Shown here piece after piece: positions 1-9,000 of a stretch of DNA of 22,890 nucleotides (positions within the stretch are counted from its first letter, which is position 1; every line of letters starts with the position of its first letter). The stretch spans positions 1 to 22,890 of IMG/VR virus record IMGVR_UViG_3300009620_000067; one strand, 5' to 3'. Source of the stretch: a virus. Under the pieces are notes generated by a model that saw only the letters and a list, made by a program, of their open reading frames with translations, did not search any database and was not told where the DNA came from. A program made the position numbers and the translations under genes.

Positions 1-2
1 CC

Positions 3-80
3 GAGAACCTGTATTTGTATCTGTACGAGGCATTTGTGGTGGCCGAGCAGCACAAAGACGAGATTTTTACGTATGCCTAG
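3..80 (+). CDS. C-terminal end of an unknown protein (5' truncated)
   Basis: An open frame enters from the left edge of the window and ends at TAG 78-80, leaving 25 residues that end in EQHKDEIFTYA. Too little remains to identify a family. It overlaps the start of the next gene by 8 bases, the tight spacing seen across this operon, which supports it being a real gene end rather than chance. By position just upstream of the terminase large subunit it could belong to a packaging or replication gene, but nothing in the residues shows that. Confidence 0.45.
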   Translation, partial: ENLYLYLYEAFVVAEQHKDEIFTYA

Positions 81-213
81 TGCGTCGGAGAAGCAAAGAA
101 AGTTCATGGGTGCCGAGTTAGCCCACAAAAGGGCCGGGAAACCTACTCGGACCAAGATGACCGCAAAACAACTCAAGGATTTTGCTAAAAAGCCGGTAAA
201 GAGGGGGCACTGA
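73..213 (+). CDS. Small basic DUF3008-like protein
   Basis: This is a 46-residue protein beginning MPSASEKQRKFMGAEL and ending KPVKRGH. It opens with the pattern MPxxSxKQRxFMG, continues with a Gly-Lys-Thr-rich basic middle, and has a late QLKDFAKKP motif. That layout matches the small DUF3008-type proteins often found beside phage terminase genes; their function is unknown. The protein is strongly basic (many Lys and Arg) and probably soluble. The ATG at 73 overlaps the previous stop by 8 bases and the stop at 211-213 lies one base before the terminase start, so it is probably co-transcribed with terminase. The family match is from memory of the motif, not a search. Confidence 0.75.
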   Translation: MPSASEKQRKFMGAELAHKRAGKPTRTKMTAKQLKDFAKKPVKRGH

Positions 214-214
214 G

Positions 215-1657
215 TTGCTGGGACTGGACCAAACACTCCAGCAGGATCAGGAAATCCCCGAAGCGTCAGCGACCCTGTACGGGCGGCTGGGCTTTGAGGT
301 CACCGGGCCAGAGCAAAAAGCAATCCTGGTCTGCCGGAAGCGATTTATCGGCATTAGCGGCGGCGAGGGTTCGGGCAAGTCTAAAATTGCCAGCGAAATC
401 TGGCTAGGCCGCTGGCCGGACGATATGGCTGGCAACCCAGGCGTGGGAGATGGCCTTGGCCCCCCTCTGATTTACTGGCTGGTCGGGGAAGATTACTCTC
501 AGGTTACCGAGGAATTCCGTTACATCAAGATGGACCTTATAGAGTTGGGCTTCCCAATAGAGAAAACTTCCACCGAACGGGTCGATCCTGGCCATATTGA
601 ACTGAAACTCCCAGATGAACGTCAGTCCCGGTTCCGGATAGAGACGAAAAGCGCCGGGGACCCATCGAAACTCACCCGCCAACGGCCCCACGGGATAATA
701 TTCTGTGAGCCTGGGCAGTCGGATGTGGTCGTATATGAACGCCTGAACGGGCGCGTGGCGGGCACACGGGGCTGGATGGCCCTGGTCGGGACTTTGGAAG
801 GTTCAGTTGGCTGGTATCCGCAACTATTACAGGCTTGGTCGGCGGGAAGTGGCGATGCCCAGAGTTTCAAGCTCCCCGCGTGGACGAATACTCATTATTA
901 TCCGGGCGGCAGACAAGACCCGGAGATTCTGAGGCTCGAACGGGAGAGCACCGACACCTACTTCATGGAACGGATTGCTGGCGAGGTCGTGCCTCCCAAG
1001 GGGCTCGTAATTACCGAGTTTCGGGCCGATTTACACGTCAGGGATGTCCAATACGACCCCGAGTACCCTGTTTATCTGTGGGAAGACCCCGGATATGGTG
1101 CCCATAGCGCCCATGCGCTGGTCGTAGTGCAGAATATCGACCGGCAACTCCGTGTGGTAGACGAAATCTATGAAAGGGGCTTGACAACTCAGGAAATCAT
1201 CCGAATGGCACAGATGCGCCCCTGGTGGAACTCAGAAAAGCACCTGGTTTCCGACCCTCATTATAAGGACCAGCACCACGCCAACCATTCGGTCTCGGAT
1301 GTCTGGCGAATAGAGGCGGGATTGGAGGCTCAGGGTGAACGGGTCAGGATTTTACCAGGTATCGACCGGCTGAGGACCTATTTTATTCCCGATCCAATCA
1401 CAGGGGTGCCGGGAATAGTCATCGCACCTCATTGTAAGGGCGTCCTAAGCGAACTTGGGGCGGCTTTGGACCCGTTTGACGGACGATCCTTCCATCCGTG
1501 GAAGTGGAAAGAGACCAAAACCGGCGAGATTGTTGGGGCGGAACCCTTGGAGGAGTATAATCACTCTTTGAAGGCCCTCATATATGGGATAGTCCACAAC
1601 TTTGGATATGCTCATAGTGACGAAAGGCGGGTGGCAACAGTGATTCGGAGACGCTGA
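215..1657 (+). CDS. terL: Terminase large subunit (packaging ATPase and nuclease)
   Basis: A 480-residue protein, the usual length for phage large terminases, which pump DNA into the prohead and cut the concatemer. A Walker A motif GGEGSGKS lies at residues 49-56. A Walker B-like strand IIFCEP ends in the presumed catalytic Glu165. The C-terminal RNase-H-like nuclease half has the acidic residues expected for metal binding: YLWEDPGY (Asp291), VVDEIYE (Asp316) and VSDPHY (Asp347). The start is TTG at 215, preceded by a strong GAGGGGG ribosome site at about 201-207. The next gene begins inside the stop codon (ATGA, 1-base overlap). The usual acidic residue of the last nuclease motif is not obvious in EYNHSLKALIYG. 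Identification is firm from the paired motifs and the portal downstream. Confidence 0.93.
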   Translation: MLGLDQTLQQDQEIPEASATLYGRLGFEVTGPEQKAILVCRKRFIGISGGEGSGKSKIASEIWLGRWPDDMAGNPGVGDGLGPPLIYWLVGEDYSQVTEEFRYIKMDLIELGFPIEKTSTERVDPGHIELKLPDERQSRFRIETKSAGDPSKLTRQRPHGIIFCEPGQSDVVVYERLNGRVAGTRGWMALVGTLEGSVGWYPQLLQAWSAGSGDAQSFKLPAWTNTHYYPGGRQDPEILRLERESTDTYFMERIAGEVVPPKGLVITEFRADLHVRDVQYDPEYPVYLWEDPGYGAHSAHALVVVQNIDRQLRVVDEIYERGLTTQEIIRMAQMRPWWNSEKHLVSDPHYKDQHHANHSVSDVWRIEAGLEAQGERVRILPGIDRLRTYFIPDPITGVPGIVIAPHCKGVLSELGAALDPFDGRSFHPWKWKETKTGEIVGAEPLEEYNHSLKALIYGIVHNFGYAHSDERRVATVIRRR

Positions 1658-1842
1658 TGATAAAATCTCCTCGGACACCTGAGCAATTCGAATATGCGAT
1701 AAATGTAATCTACAATCGAGCAAATGCCATGCGTCGAGATAATTATTATCCAGGAGCCTATGAGGACTATCAACGTTTGCAATCCTTAAAGCAAAAATAT
1801 GCCGCACGGTTCCCCGAGGAATACTCTGAGTTTGATTCTTAG
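1657..1842 (+). CDS. Small hypothetical protein between terminase and the HNH gene
   Basis: A 61-residue protein beginning MIKSPRTPEQFEYAI. It is rich in Tyr, Arg, Asn and Glu and probably mostly helical, with no membrane segment, no cysteine cluster and no motif I recognise. Its ATG overlaps the terminase stop (ATGA) and has a CGGAGA ribosome site a few bases upstream, so it is likely translated by coupling to terminase. Fifty bases downstream the antisense HNH gene begins, making this the last sense gene before that insertion. Function unknown; a packaging accessory role is only a guess from position. Confidence 0.65.
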   Translation: MIKSPRTPEQFEYAINVIYNRANAMRRDNYYPGAYEDYQRLQSLKQKYAARFPEEYSEFDS

Positions 1843-1891
1843 ATTTCTACGGTTATTGAAGTGCAGTGAGTAATGCCGACAACTGACGAAA

Positions 1892-2344
1892 TCATAAAAA
1901 GGGGTGGTCGAGTCTCCATTGTTTTGTGCGTTGAACACGACAGGTGCGGCAATGCCTACGCTCTTTATATATGTAGGTGTTGAAAAGGTCATAAATATGT
2001 CCGTGCGGACAGTGTGTTTTAGCCCGATTCTTGTGAGCTAGTGCCTCACCCGATATCCCACGTTGCATATTTAGTTGATGAGAGACAGCCTCAAGATGGT
2101 CCCAATTTACACAAGGTGGATTACGGCAAAGATGGTCAAGTTCAAGCCCTTCGGGAATCGGCCCACTTTTGAGAACATAGCTAAATCGGTGAGCTAATAC
2201 GAGTTTGCCGTTAGGACGAAATTGTCCATATCCATTCGGATTTCGGTAGGCAGTCCATATCCAGCAGGATGTTCCATGAAAGAGAGGACCAGTTTTATCA
2301 ACCTTGGCCCAGAAAAGCTGGATGGTGGTATCATTAAAGAGCAT
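1892..2344 (-). CDS. HNH homing-type endonuclease (antisense)
   Basis: A 150-residue minus-strand protein. The start at 2344 is chosen because a GGAGGT ribosome site lies about 8 bases upstream, and because longer forms would run into the portal gene. Residues 50-95 carry an HNH_3-type core: AHRFSY, then LDHLCRNPPCVNWDHLE (Asp70, His71, Cys73, Cys78, His83) and a late Asn92. A C-terminal zinc-binding segment follows, with CPHGH at 112-116 and CRTC at 132-135. HNH proteins of this kind are free-standing or intron-encoded homing nucleases that cut DNA lacking the insertion. Here it sits alone, opposite in strand to all neighbours, splitting terminase from portal. It appears richer in A and T than its surroundings, consistent with independent acquisition. 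No intron core was recognised. Confidence 0.88.
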   Translation of the reverse strand: MLFNDTTIQLFWAKVDKTGPLFHGTSCWIWTAYRNPNGYGQFRPNGKLVLAHRFSYVLKSGPIPEGLELDHLCRNPPCVNWDHLEAVSHQLNMQRGISGEALAHKNRAKTHCPHGHIYDLFNTYIYKERRHCRTCRVQRTKQWRLDHPFL

Positions 2345-2370
2345 CGGGAGACCTCCTCTCTCGGTGTCGT

Positions 2371-2399
2371 GCGGTGGACTGTTGACCCAGTTCCACCGC
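2371..2399. repeat. Strong inverted repeat between the HNH and portal genes
   Basis: The arms GCGGTGGACTG (2371-2381) and CAGTTCCACCGC (2388-2399) are reverse complements except for one extra A, giving an 11-bp stem with a single bulge and a six-base loop TTGACC. There is no T-run on either side, so it is not a standard intrinsic terminator. It could be an operator, a 5' mRNA hairpin for the HNH transcript, or a scar of the HNH insertion. Confidence 0.7.
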
Positions 2400-2409
2400 C
2401 TCATATTAT
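2382..2409 (+). promoter_or_regulatory. Candidate sigma70-type promoter for the portal gene
   Basis: A -35-like TTGACC (2382-2387) and a -10-like TATTAT (2404-2409) each match the consensus at 5 of 6 bases and are separated by 16 bases. Transcription would begin near 2416, about 20 bases before the portal ATG and just ahead of AAGGAG and GGAGAAGG ribosome sites. It would restore sense transcription downstream of the antisense HNH gene. The consensus match is seen in the sequence; use by the host polymerase is inferred. Confidence 0.5.
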
Positions 2410-2413
2410 AGCA
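2405..2413 (-). promoter_or_regulatory. Candidate extended -10 promoter for the HNH gene
   Basis: On the minus strand this reads TGCTATAAT, a perfect extended -10 element; no good -35 is evident, as is allowed for this class. Transcription would start near 2398 and run through the inverted repeat and the GGAGGT site into the HNH gene. It overlaps the plus-strand -10, so the two promoters would compete for the same DNA. Confidence 0.5.
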
Positions 2414-2435
2414 TAAGGAGTAACTGGAGAAGGTT

Positions 2436-4346
2436 ATGGCTACACCAGAGGATATAATCCGTATGGTGGATAAGATGGAGTCGGACCGTGCCTCCTTGCA
2501 TGAGCGCATGGATAAAGACTTCGACCGCTACAATCTGGTGGCCTACGCCGGTGAGACGGACGAGAATGGCAACCCATTACTCAACGGGTACAAGAAATTC
2601 ACCTCTAATGACCCCCGTACCTCGATGAATCTTGCCGTCCATCTTCTGTCCACTGCCCCGGCACTGATTAGGGTCCGAAAGCCCAAGGCTCAGAAGGCCC
2701 AACGAGAAACGGACAATCTGAAGGAACTTTTCGCCTTGGGTATCCTTCAGGCAGCAGATACCCGTCGTGCTGACCTCATGATGCCATCCCTTCAGGACTC
2801 TCTAGCGGCCCAATGCCTCATGCGAGGCCGAACGGCGCAGAGAGTCTTGCTTATTAAGGAAGACATCGACCCGTCAGAGATAGAAGCGACTGTTGAAGAG
2901 ATTCCGCTTGAGACTGTGGGCGAAGAGGGGAAACCAGTAGAGGGGATAGCTACTTCAACTACCCGCACCTACGTGGATATTCAAGATTGGGACCCCCGTA
3001 ATACGTACTGGGGCATGGGAAAACATGGGTTGGCCTGGGCTTGCCATAAGGTGTCGAAGACCGCCGAGGCCATCAAGACCGAGTTCGATATCACTATAGA
3101 AGAAGGAAACCTGGATTCCTCTATGGAGTTCGCCGTCTACGACTATTTTGACGAAACCGACAATCAAATCATAGTTTCCGGGGGTAGAGAGGCCAAATCG
3201 AAAACCCCCCACGGGATGGGCAAAGTCCCGGTGGATATCCACATGGTTGGCGGGTTACCCTTCTTCCAAGCGGCTGGCAAAGATTACGAGGTCAACTACG
3301 GGGAGAGCTTCTACCAGTCCGACCGGGAAATGTACGACCAGCAGAACTTTATCCTGTCCGTGTTGGCCGAACTGAGCAAACGGTCCATCAGCCAGGGCCT
3401 CCTGGTCTTCTCTCAGGATGGGAAACTCAGCCTGGAGAGTGACCCGAGAGTAAGTGGCGCTGAAACACAACTGAGGACCACCCAAGAAGACGTTAAAACG
3501 ATGCCACCGATGGAGATGGTCAAAGAAAGTGGGGCGCTGATGGGCGTGATCGCCCAGATGGTGCAGCGCGGCACCTTCCCGGCATCGGTTTTTGGTGAGT
3601 TGGCCTTCCAACTATCGGGATTTGCCATCACCCAGCTAAGGCAGGGGATGGAAGCCCCGATCAGTCCGTCGGTGAAAACTACCAAGACCGCCCTCAGGGG
3701 CATCCTCAACATTCTGGCCGACGCCTACGTTTCCGCGAACTTTGATGTTATGACCCTTAGTGGCCGGATGCAAGACGTGGAGCGGACTGACTTTGAAGAG
3801 GAGATGTCTCTGGACGCGATCAAGGAAGGCGGGTTGATCGAGGTCGAAATCGTCCCACAACTACCTCAAGACGACGCGGCCAAGGCAGCTCTTGCGCAAA
3901 TCCTTACCTCTGGTGATGTCCCCCTTGTCGATCACCGGTTTGCGCGTGAGAACATTATCCAGTTGCAGGACGTGGAGCAGGTCGAACGGGCGGTACAGGA
4001 ACAATTGGCAAAGACAGGCAGCCCGACCGCTTTGGCCTTCAGTAATATGTTGGCAGCGGCAGAGCAAGGGGACATGGAACTCGCCCAGGTCTGGCACATG
4101 GAGTTCCAAATTCAAATGATGCAGCGAATGCACGAAATATCCCAGCTAAAAGCAATCGGTTCTACCCCTAATGGGGAAACGAACGGTACAAATGGAAGAA
4201 CACCTCGTCCATCACCAGAGGTGGCGCCCGCCCAAGTTCAGGGTATCCCATTGCCACCTCCAACACCCCAGGCCGGGCCGATCGCGGCCCCAGGGACACC
4301 ACGGCCTAACAGGAACGGAGCAGCTGGGGGCTTGCCCCCTCTATAA
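2436..4346 (+). CDS. Portal protein
   Basis: A 636-residue protein directly after the packaging genes and before the head module, the usual place for the portal that forms the 12-subunit DNA gate at one capsid vertex. The N-terminal part (KFTSNDPRTSMNLAVHLLSTA, about residues 53-73) resembles the region after the first helices of portals. The middle is mixed helix and strand, and helical segments follow around 400-560, as in a portal stem and crown. The last 60 residues are Pro, Gly and Asn rich and probably disordered. The ATG follows GGAGAAGG closely. No single diagnostic motif defines this family, so the call rests on size, composition, partial resemblance and gene order. A candidate promoter lies immediately upstream. 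Confidence 0.8.
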   Translation: MATPEDIIRMVDKMESDRASLHERMDKDFDRYNLVAYAGETDENGNPLLNGYKKFTSNDPRTSMNLAVHLLSTAPALIRVRKPKAQKAQRETDNLKELFALGILQAADTRRADLMMPSLQDSLAAQCLMRGRTAQRVLLIKEDIDPSEIEATVEEIPLETVGEEGKPVEGIATSTTRTYVDIQDWDPRNTYWGMGKHGLAWACHKVSKTAEAIKTEFDITIEEGNLDSSMEFAVYDYFDETDNQIIVSGGREAKSKTPHGMGKVPVDIHMVGGLPFFQAAGKDYEVNYGESFYQSDREMYDQQNFILSVLAELSKRSISQGLLVFSQDGKLSLESDPRVSGAETQLRTTQEDVKTMPPMEMVKESGALMGVIAQMVQRGTFPASVFGELAFQLSGFAITQLRQGMEAPISPSVKTTKTALRGILNILADAYVSANFDVMTLSGRMQDVERTDFEEEMSLDAIKEGGLIEVEIVPQLPQDDAAKAALAQILTSGDVPLVDHRFARENIIQLQDVEQVERAVQEQLAKTGSPTALAFSNMLAAAEQGDMELAQVWHMEFQIQMMQRMHEISQLKAIGSTPNGETNGTNGRTPRPSPEVAPAQVQGIPLPPPTPQAGPIAAPGTPRPNRNGAAGGLPPL

Positions 4347-4358
4347 GGAGACCTACCG

Positions 4359-5699
4359 ATGCCTACCACACAGGTTTACGACTACGACAATGGCACAGCC
4401 TATAGCGTCACGGGTACGACCGAGCAAATAGCGGATAAGCTAGAACAATTGGGGTTCGACCGTGAAGATGCGGAGCGAGACCGCATTGTAGTGGATAAAA
4501 GGGCCGTGTCTGGCCCGGATGCTATTGCCAATGCTGACCCTAGCCTTGTCAGAGGTATCCGTGAGCAATTTAAGAACCATACCATCGACCAACTTATGCA
4601 GTACGTGGGGGTTGGCGATATTGTCAAGCGTGAAATTGCACGGGAGATGTTGGAAAGCAAATATAACGTTGACTGGACGAAAGGGCGCGTTACCCCGACT
4701 AGTGCCTTGGCCCCAGGAAGCACCCCCGCTGGCAGGGTTACTCCCCGTGGTGGTGGTGGCGCATCGGGAGTTCCACAAGATACTGGCGGCGGTGCGGTCC
4801 CAGTTCCAGTTCCAGATTTCCTTCCTCCTATCAGACCAGAAGTGCAGCGAAGGATCGACCTTTCTCAAAGTAGAGAAGGTCGAGCGCAGCTTTACAGGGA
4901 GTACCTGTCTGGACTGGGGGAAGCTCCAGGGATTGTGCAGAGGCAACGGCAAGCGCAGTTTAACCCCTACTCCAGACTATTTGATATTGGACAGGGCCTT
5001 GGAGATTTCGGCCCAGAGACAACCTTCCGTCAGACCTTGCCGGAGGGGCTTGGACGCCCTGATCCCGGATTTGTTCAGACCCAACTTGAAAGGGTTCGCG
5101 ATTTACTGGCTGGGGATAGGCCGGAAGGTGAACGGGGTGATTACTATGCTGGATTACAGTCTGACCCAACTAGACAGTTTGGTATGCTTTTTGACACTGG
5201 GTTGGGTCAGACTATGGCTCCTCGTTTTCGTCCAGGAGTGCGGCGTAGAGCCGCAGAGAATTTTGGCCGGGCAGGGGACGTTGCTATAATCCAGGCTGGG
5301 TTAGGACAAACTGCACAGGACCCATTCGGTGGATTTTTGGAGCAGGGCACCGACTTTGCGGGACCGAGTAGCGATACTTACCGCCAAGCGATTGGGAACG
5401 CTGCGTTCATGCTTGGGTCGCCTTTTGAAGGTCTCAGTGCCCCATCTCAACAATTCCAAAGTACATTCAGTATGGATCGTAATTTGCCACAAGAAAAACT
5501 TCAGGAGCGGGCAGAGCGCCAATTCCAAATGGCGGTGCAGTCGCGCATAAGAGATATTCCCTGGCAGTTCCGTGAGGGTTGGTTGCGGGATGTCCGGCGC
5601 TCCTTTGACGCATGGCTGGGAGGGAATACCGCCGGGGGGGACTTCCTGCCCGCTTTCCAGGCACAGGGCTATCGATTCAATCCAGTAGGATTTGGGTAG
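4359..5699 (+). CDS. Hypothetical virion-module protein with Gly/Pro-rich linker
   Basis: A 446-residue protein I do not recognise. Residues 1-115 look like a small folded region (acidic and mixed alpha/beta, with ADKLEQLGFDREDAERD). Residues about 120-160 form a Gly, Pro, Thr and Val linker that includes RGGGG and VPVPVP. The rest is rich in Gln, Arg, Phe and Gly with recurring GLG and RQ patterns and probably partly extended. There is no membrane segment or enzyme motif. The start has an AAGGAG ribosome site 9 bases upstream and the gene lies 12 bases after the portal. Position between portal and capsid genes suggests a minor head or internal protein; this is inference only. Confidence 0.7.
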   Translation: MPTTQVYDYDNGTAYSVTGTTEQIADKLEQLGFDREDAERDRIVVDKRAVSGPDAIANADPSLVRGIREQFKNHTIDQLMQYVGVGDIVKREIAREMLESKYNVDWTKGRVTPTSALAPGSTPAGRVTPRGGGGASGVPQDTGGGAVPVPVPDFLPPIRPEVQRRIDLSQSREGRAQLYREYLSGLGEAPGIVQRQRQAQFNPYSRLFDIGQGLGDFGPETTFRQTLPEGLGRPDPGFVQTQLERVRDLLAGDRPEGERGDYYAGLQSDPTRQFGMLFDTGLGQTMAPRFRPGVRRRAAENFGRAGDVAIIQAGLGQTAQDPFGGFLEQGTDFAGPSSDTYRQAIGNAAFMLGSPFEGLSAPSQQFQSTFSMDRNLPQEKLQERAERQFQMAVQSRIRDIPWQFREGWLRDVRRSFDAWLGGNTAGGDFLPAFQAQGYRFNPVGFG

Positions 5700-5705
5700 A
5701 TACTG

Positions 5706-6029
5706 ATGGTTACTCCTAATCCATTTGACATCGACTTTCGGCGGAGCATCTTCGCGGAAGACCCGAACCTTGCCTTCCAGACCAGCATCACGCAGGCTGG
5801 GCTCCCCCGCCAGATGTCGGACTTCTTCAGGCGGCGCACTTCGACCTTTCTGAACCAGTTCCAGGGAGCGTTGGGTCAGCAGTTGGACGAGTTGGGCAAG
5901 GCCGACCTGAACCCGCTGGACTTCTTCCAGGGAAGGGACTTCCGTACCGAGTTCTCACGGTTCTCTCCCAGTGAACGTGGAGAAAATACCCGTCTATTCA
6001 ATCCCAGGACCCGTAGGATTTATTTTTGA
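5706..6029 (+). CDS. Small hypothetical protein, Phe/Arg-rich
   Basis: A 107-residue protein beginning MVTPNPFDIDFRRS and ending NPRTRRIYF. It is rich in Phe, Gln, Arg and Asp. The segment SDFFRRRTSTFLNQFQGALGQQL (about residues 38-60) is likely an amphipathic helix. It resembles the C-terminal half of the preceding gene in its FxPxxRxF style, hinting at a related function, but I recognise no family. The gene is 6 bases after its neighbour, and its stop (TGA 6027-6029) shares one base with the next start, indicating translational coupling in the portal-capsid operon. Confidence 0.65.
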   Translation: MVTPNPFDIDFRRSIFAEDPNLAFQTSITQAGLPRQMSDFFRRRTSTFLNQFQGALGQQLDELGKADLNPLDFFQGRDFRTEFSRFSPSERGENTRLFNPRTRRIYF

Positions 6030-9000
6030 TGCCTAGTCACTATTCTAGGAAGGAACGCGAAGCTAGGCGTCGCAGAGCGAACGAGGCCGTTGTCAGGGCT
6101 ATCCCGCTTCCTGTACGACCGCGTGACGAACCTGAACGAGTACCGGGCCCGGTTCCAACTCCTCAGCCCCCAGGACAGCCGTTTGATCCTGCGCCTATAG
6201 ACCCAAACCCCGGCGGTTCTGGCGTTCCTCTTGGACCATTGGGTCCGGTCTTGGACTTCTTGGAGGCTACCGCAGAAGCGAACGCTCAAATTCAAGCGAA
6301 TGTTGTGCCCATCCGTGATCCCGGCATGGCAGCACTTAAAGGTCCAACGGGGTTTGTCCCACTTGGCCCTTCCCTAGAGGCCCTACGGGCAGGGGAACAG
6401 GGGGTCGTCCAAACTGGGAAGGGACTTTTGAGGGAATCTGCTGCCCGTCCGGGGTTTGAACGGGCTATGGTTCAAGCGATTTTCGACCCATTGCATGCAG
6501 CGCCGTTCATCGGTTTTGCCCCTCGCCCATCAACAGTAATTCGTGGTCTTCGTGGTCTTCGTGGCGCTGGCAAGGCGCCCCAGGCAGTGGTCAAGGAAAT
6601 CCCCTTGGAGGCGGCACAGGCACCCAAAGCCTTGGGCCCAGCAGTGGTAGAGGAGATTCCGCTGGAACAACGCGGGGCCATTCAGTCCGGAATGGGCATT
6701 GGCGAGGCCCCCCCACAGGGCCAACTCTTCCCAGAATCACCAACTGAGGCTGTCCGTGAGCCATTGGTAGATGTGACAGGAATTGAGGCAAGGCAGGCGC
6801 GAGAGGCGGAGGTAGCACGGGGGCAGCAGTCCTTACCCGAGGGGTCGCCGCCCGGTCCTGCTGTTTCCGAAGAGGTTTTGCCAGAACCACAGGTCGTTGA
6901 GACCGCGTTCGATGAAGCTGCCGAAAGAGCCGTCTTCTCGCCGTTGGAAGAAGCTCAACTCAAGGTAGATGAGGCCCAGGCGTCTCTGGAAGCCGCGCTG
7001 GAACGTGGATTACCTGTGCCTAAGTTTGGCACACCTGAACGGGCCGAGTTTGATGCGGCAAGACGTGCTGCATCTGCTGAAGGTCGTCCCATCAAGCCGA
7101 AGACCGTACAACGCCAAGAGGCGAGACAGGCCCTCAAAGATGCTCGGGTTGCACTTCGGTTGATTGAACAAGATGCACAGGATTTTCGTCAGACCATATC
7201 TTTTGGACCTGAACACCCGGACTTTCATAGGGTTGTTCTTCAATGGTTCAGAGATTTCCTAAAAGACCCTTGGCGGATTGACAACTGGGGACTGCAACAA
7301 CAATATAGGACAGCGGTACGCTCTGAACGTATCAACGACTATAAGGCCACCGTAGAAAAACTCATCTCGGAAGGCGTCGCTAGTGAGAACGCGATGCGGT
7401 TTGCCAGGGCATCCATGAGTGGTGAGTTGCCCAGCGTTTCAACAGGTATTAAGGAAATCGTAACCCCACAGATTAGGCAAGTGCTTTTCGACGAGGTTCA
7501 CCTGGTTCTTGCCAACGATGGTTTTGCGATGTTGAGTACCGAAGAAGCTCTTAACAATGCGCTGGCAGGAAGAGAAGTCCCTCGCATTCCTGGGTCGCAA
7601 GGTGGCTCGGCCTTTAGCCGGTTGGCCCGCGTGTTTGGCGACGAGATGGCTGAGGCTATATCGCAGCGACAAACCTTGGGTGAAGTTATCAGTCTACGGG
7701 CGGGTAGGCGTGGGACCCAGACCAATATGGGGCCGGGAGGTGTGGTCCCTCCGGGGTCACAGCGGCCTCCTATCCCGTTCCAAGAACAGCCAGGCACTCA
7801 AGGCTTTGGTACCGCCACGATTCATGGCGCAGGTCGTGGCCGTCAGGTGTTTGGCGAATTACCAACAGACCGTTTGCTACCCGATGAAGCTGCACTGGAT
7901 GCTCCGACCCAACCGCTTCGTCTGCAACCGCTGCCGGGACCGTTTCCCGAATCCGGTCCCCGTTTATCCGCTGCCGAGAGGAGTATTCAAGCGCAAGAAC
8001 TTGACCTCCGGATACGCCGACAAAACCAAGGCCAACTGCCCCTTGAAGGCATAGAGTATGTTGAGCAGCCTCCATTGGGTGCTCCCCAAGCCCACTTAAT
8101 ACCAGAACCGGCCCCAGGGCCGTTTCGGACTTCTGTGCCTGAGCCTTGGCTGGCGGATATGCCCCAAGGCCTCACTCCAGGTGCCCAAGAGCGTTGGCGA
8201 CGGGAGCAGCGCAGGTATCACGCGATTCTGGAGAATGAACACCTACGTCACTTGACCGAAACTACCAAGGAGCGAATGATTCGCTGGGCCAAGATTGCTG
8301 CGTTGACCCCGGTAGATTTTGGCAACCTAATTCGGGCCAACATGGCCAGCGTAGACATGAGCTATCTAAGGCAGCAGGCCCCGTTGATTGCTGGTCACCC
8401 ACTGAAATTTATTCAGACCTTTCCCGATGCTTTTCGTGCCCTTTGGTCGGACACTTATGTCCGCAACCTGGACGACGCCATTCAGTCTGATCCCTTCTTT
8501 ATGATTACGGGTGAGGTGCCTCAGTGGTACCGGGCTGTGGGTAGTCTCGGGCGAGAGGCGGGGGAAGTGGCCGAGGAAGTGATAGTTCAGGCGGGTAGAC
8601 GCCCAATACAGCGCCTTGCCGCCAATATGCCCCACATCAACATATCCAACCGGGCCTTTGTCAGCGGTCTCAACTCACACAACGCCTCTATTCGTAAGGG
8701 ATACATACGCAGTCTGATGGAAGGCGATGAGGCTGTGCTGGCAGCAAAGCAGTCCGGTCTCAAGAGACGCCGTACCATAAGTGACCCATTCCCTCGGCAA
8801 GACGTGCTGGGTGCCTCGGGCATTAAGAAGAGGGTGGAGAACTTTGACCGTGTTCTGGCTAACCTATCGGGGCGTGGACCGCTGGGGCCGTTGAAGGGAG
8901 GAGATAGGCAGGCCATTGCAAACAACCTATTTTTCTCCATTCGCCTCAATACAGGACGGTTTTTGTTACCCAAAGACCTTATATGGGGAGACTCCGGCTC

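Noticed and set aside
1841-1893. Inverted repeat GATTTC/GAAATC after the 61-residue gene as a possible terminator
   Set aside because: Only 6 bp with a loop of about 40 bases and no T-run on either strand.
4797-4815. Triplicated CCAGTT-type repeat
   Set aside because: It only encodes the VPVPVP linker of the 446-residue protein.
4519-5289. 256-residue plus-strand frame overlapping the 446-residue gene
   Set aside because: The 446-residue frame has the ribosome site, the operon spacing and the Gly/Pro linker; the overlapping frame lacks these and reads as low-quality sequence.
6542-6564. Short tandem repeat CGTGGTCTT, about 2.5 copies
   Set aside because: It encodes a small GLRGLRG repeat in the large protein; too short to call a functional repeat.
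7557-8054. 165-residue plus-strand frame within the 1261-residue gene
   Set aside because: Fully contained in a larger supported frame, without a ribosome site or motif.
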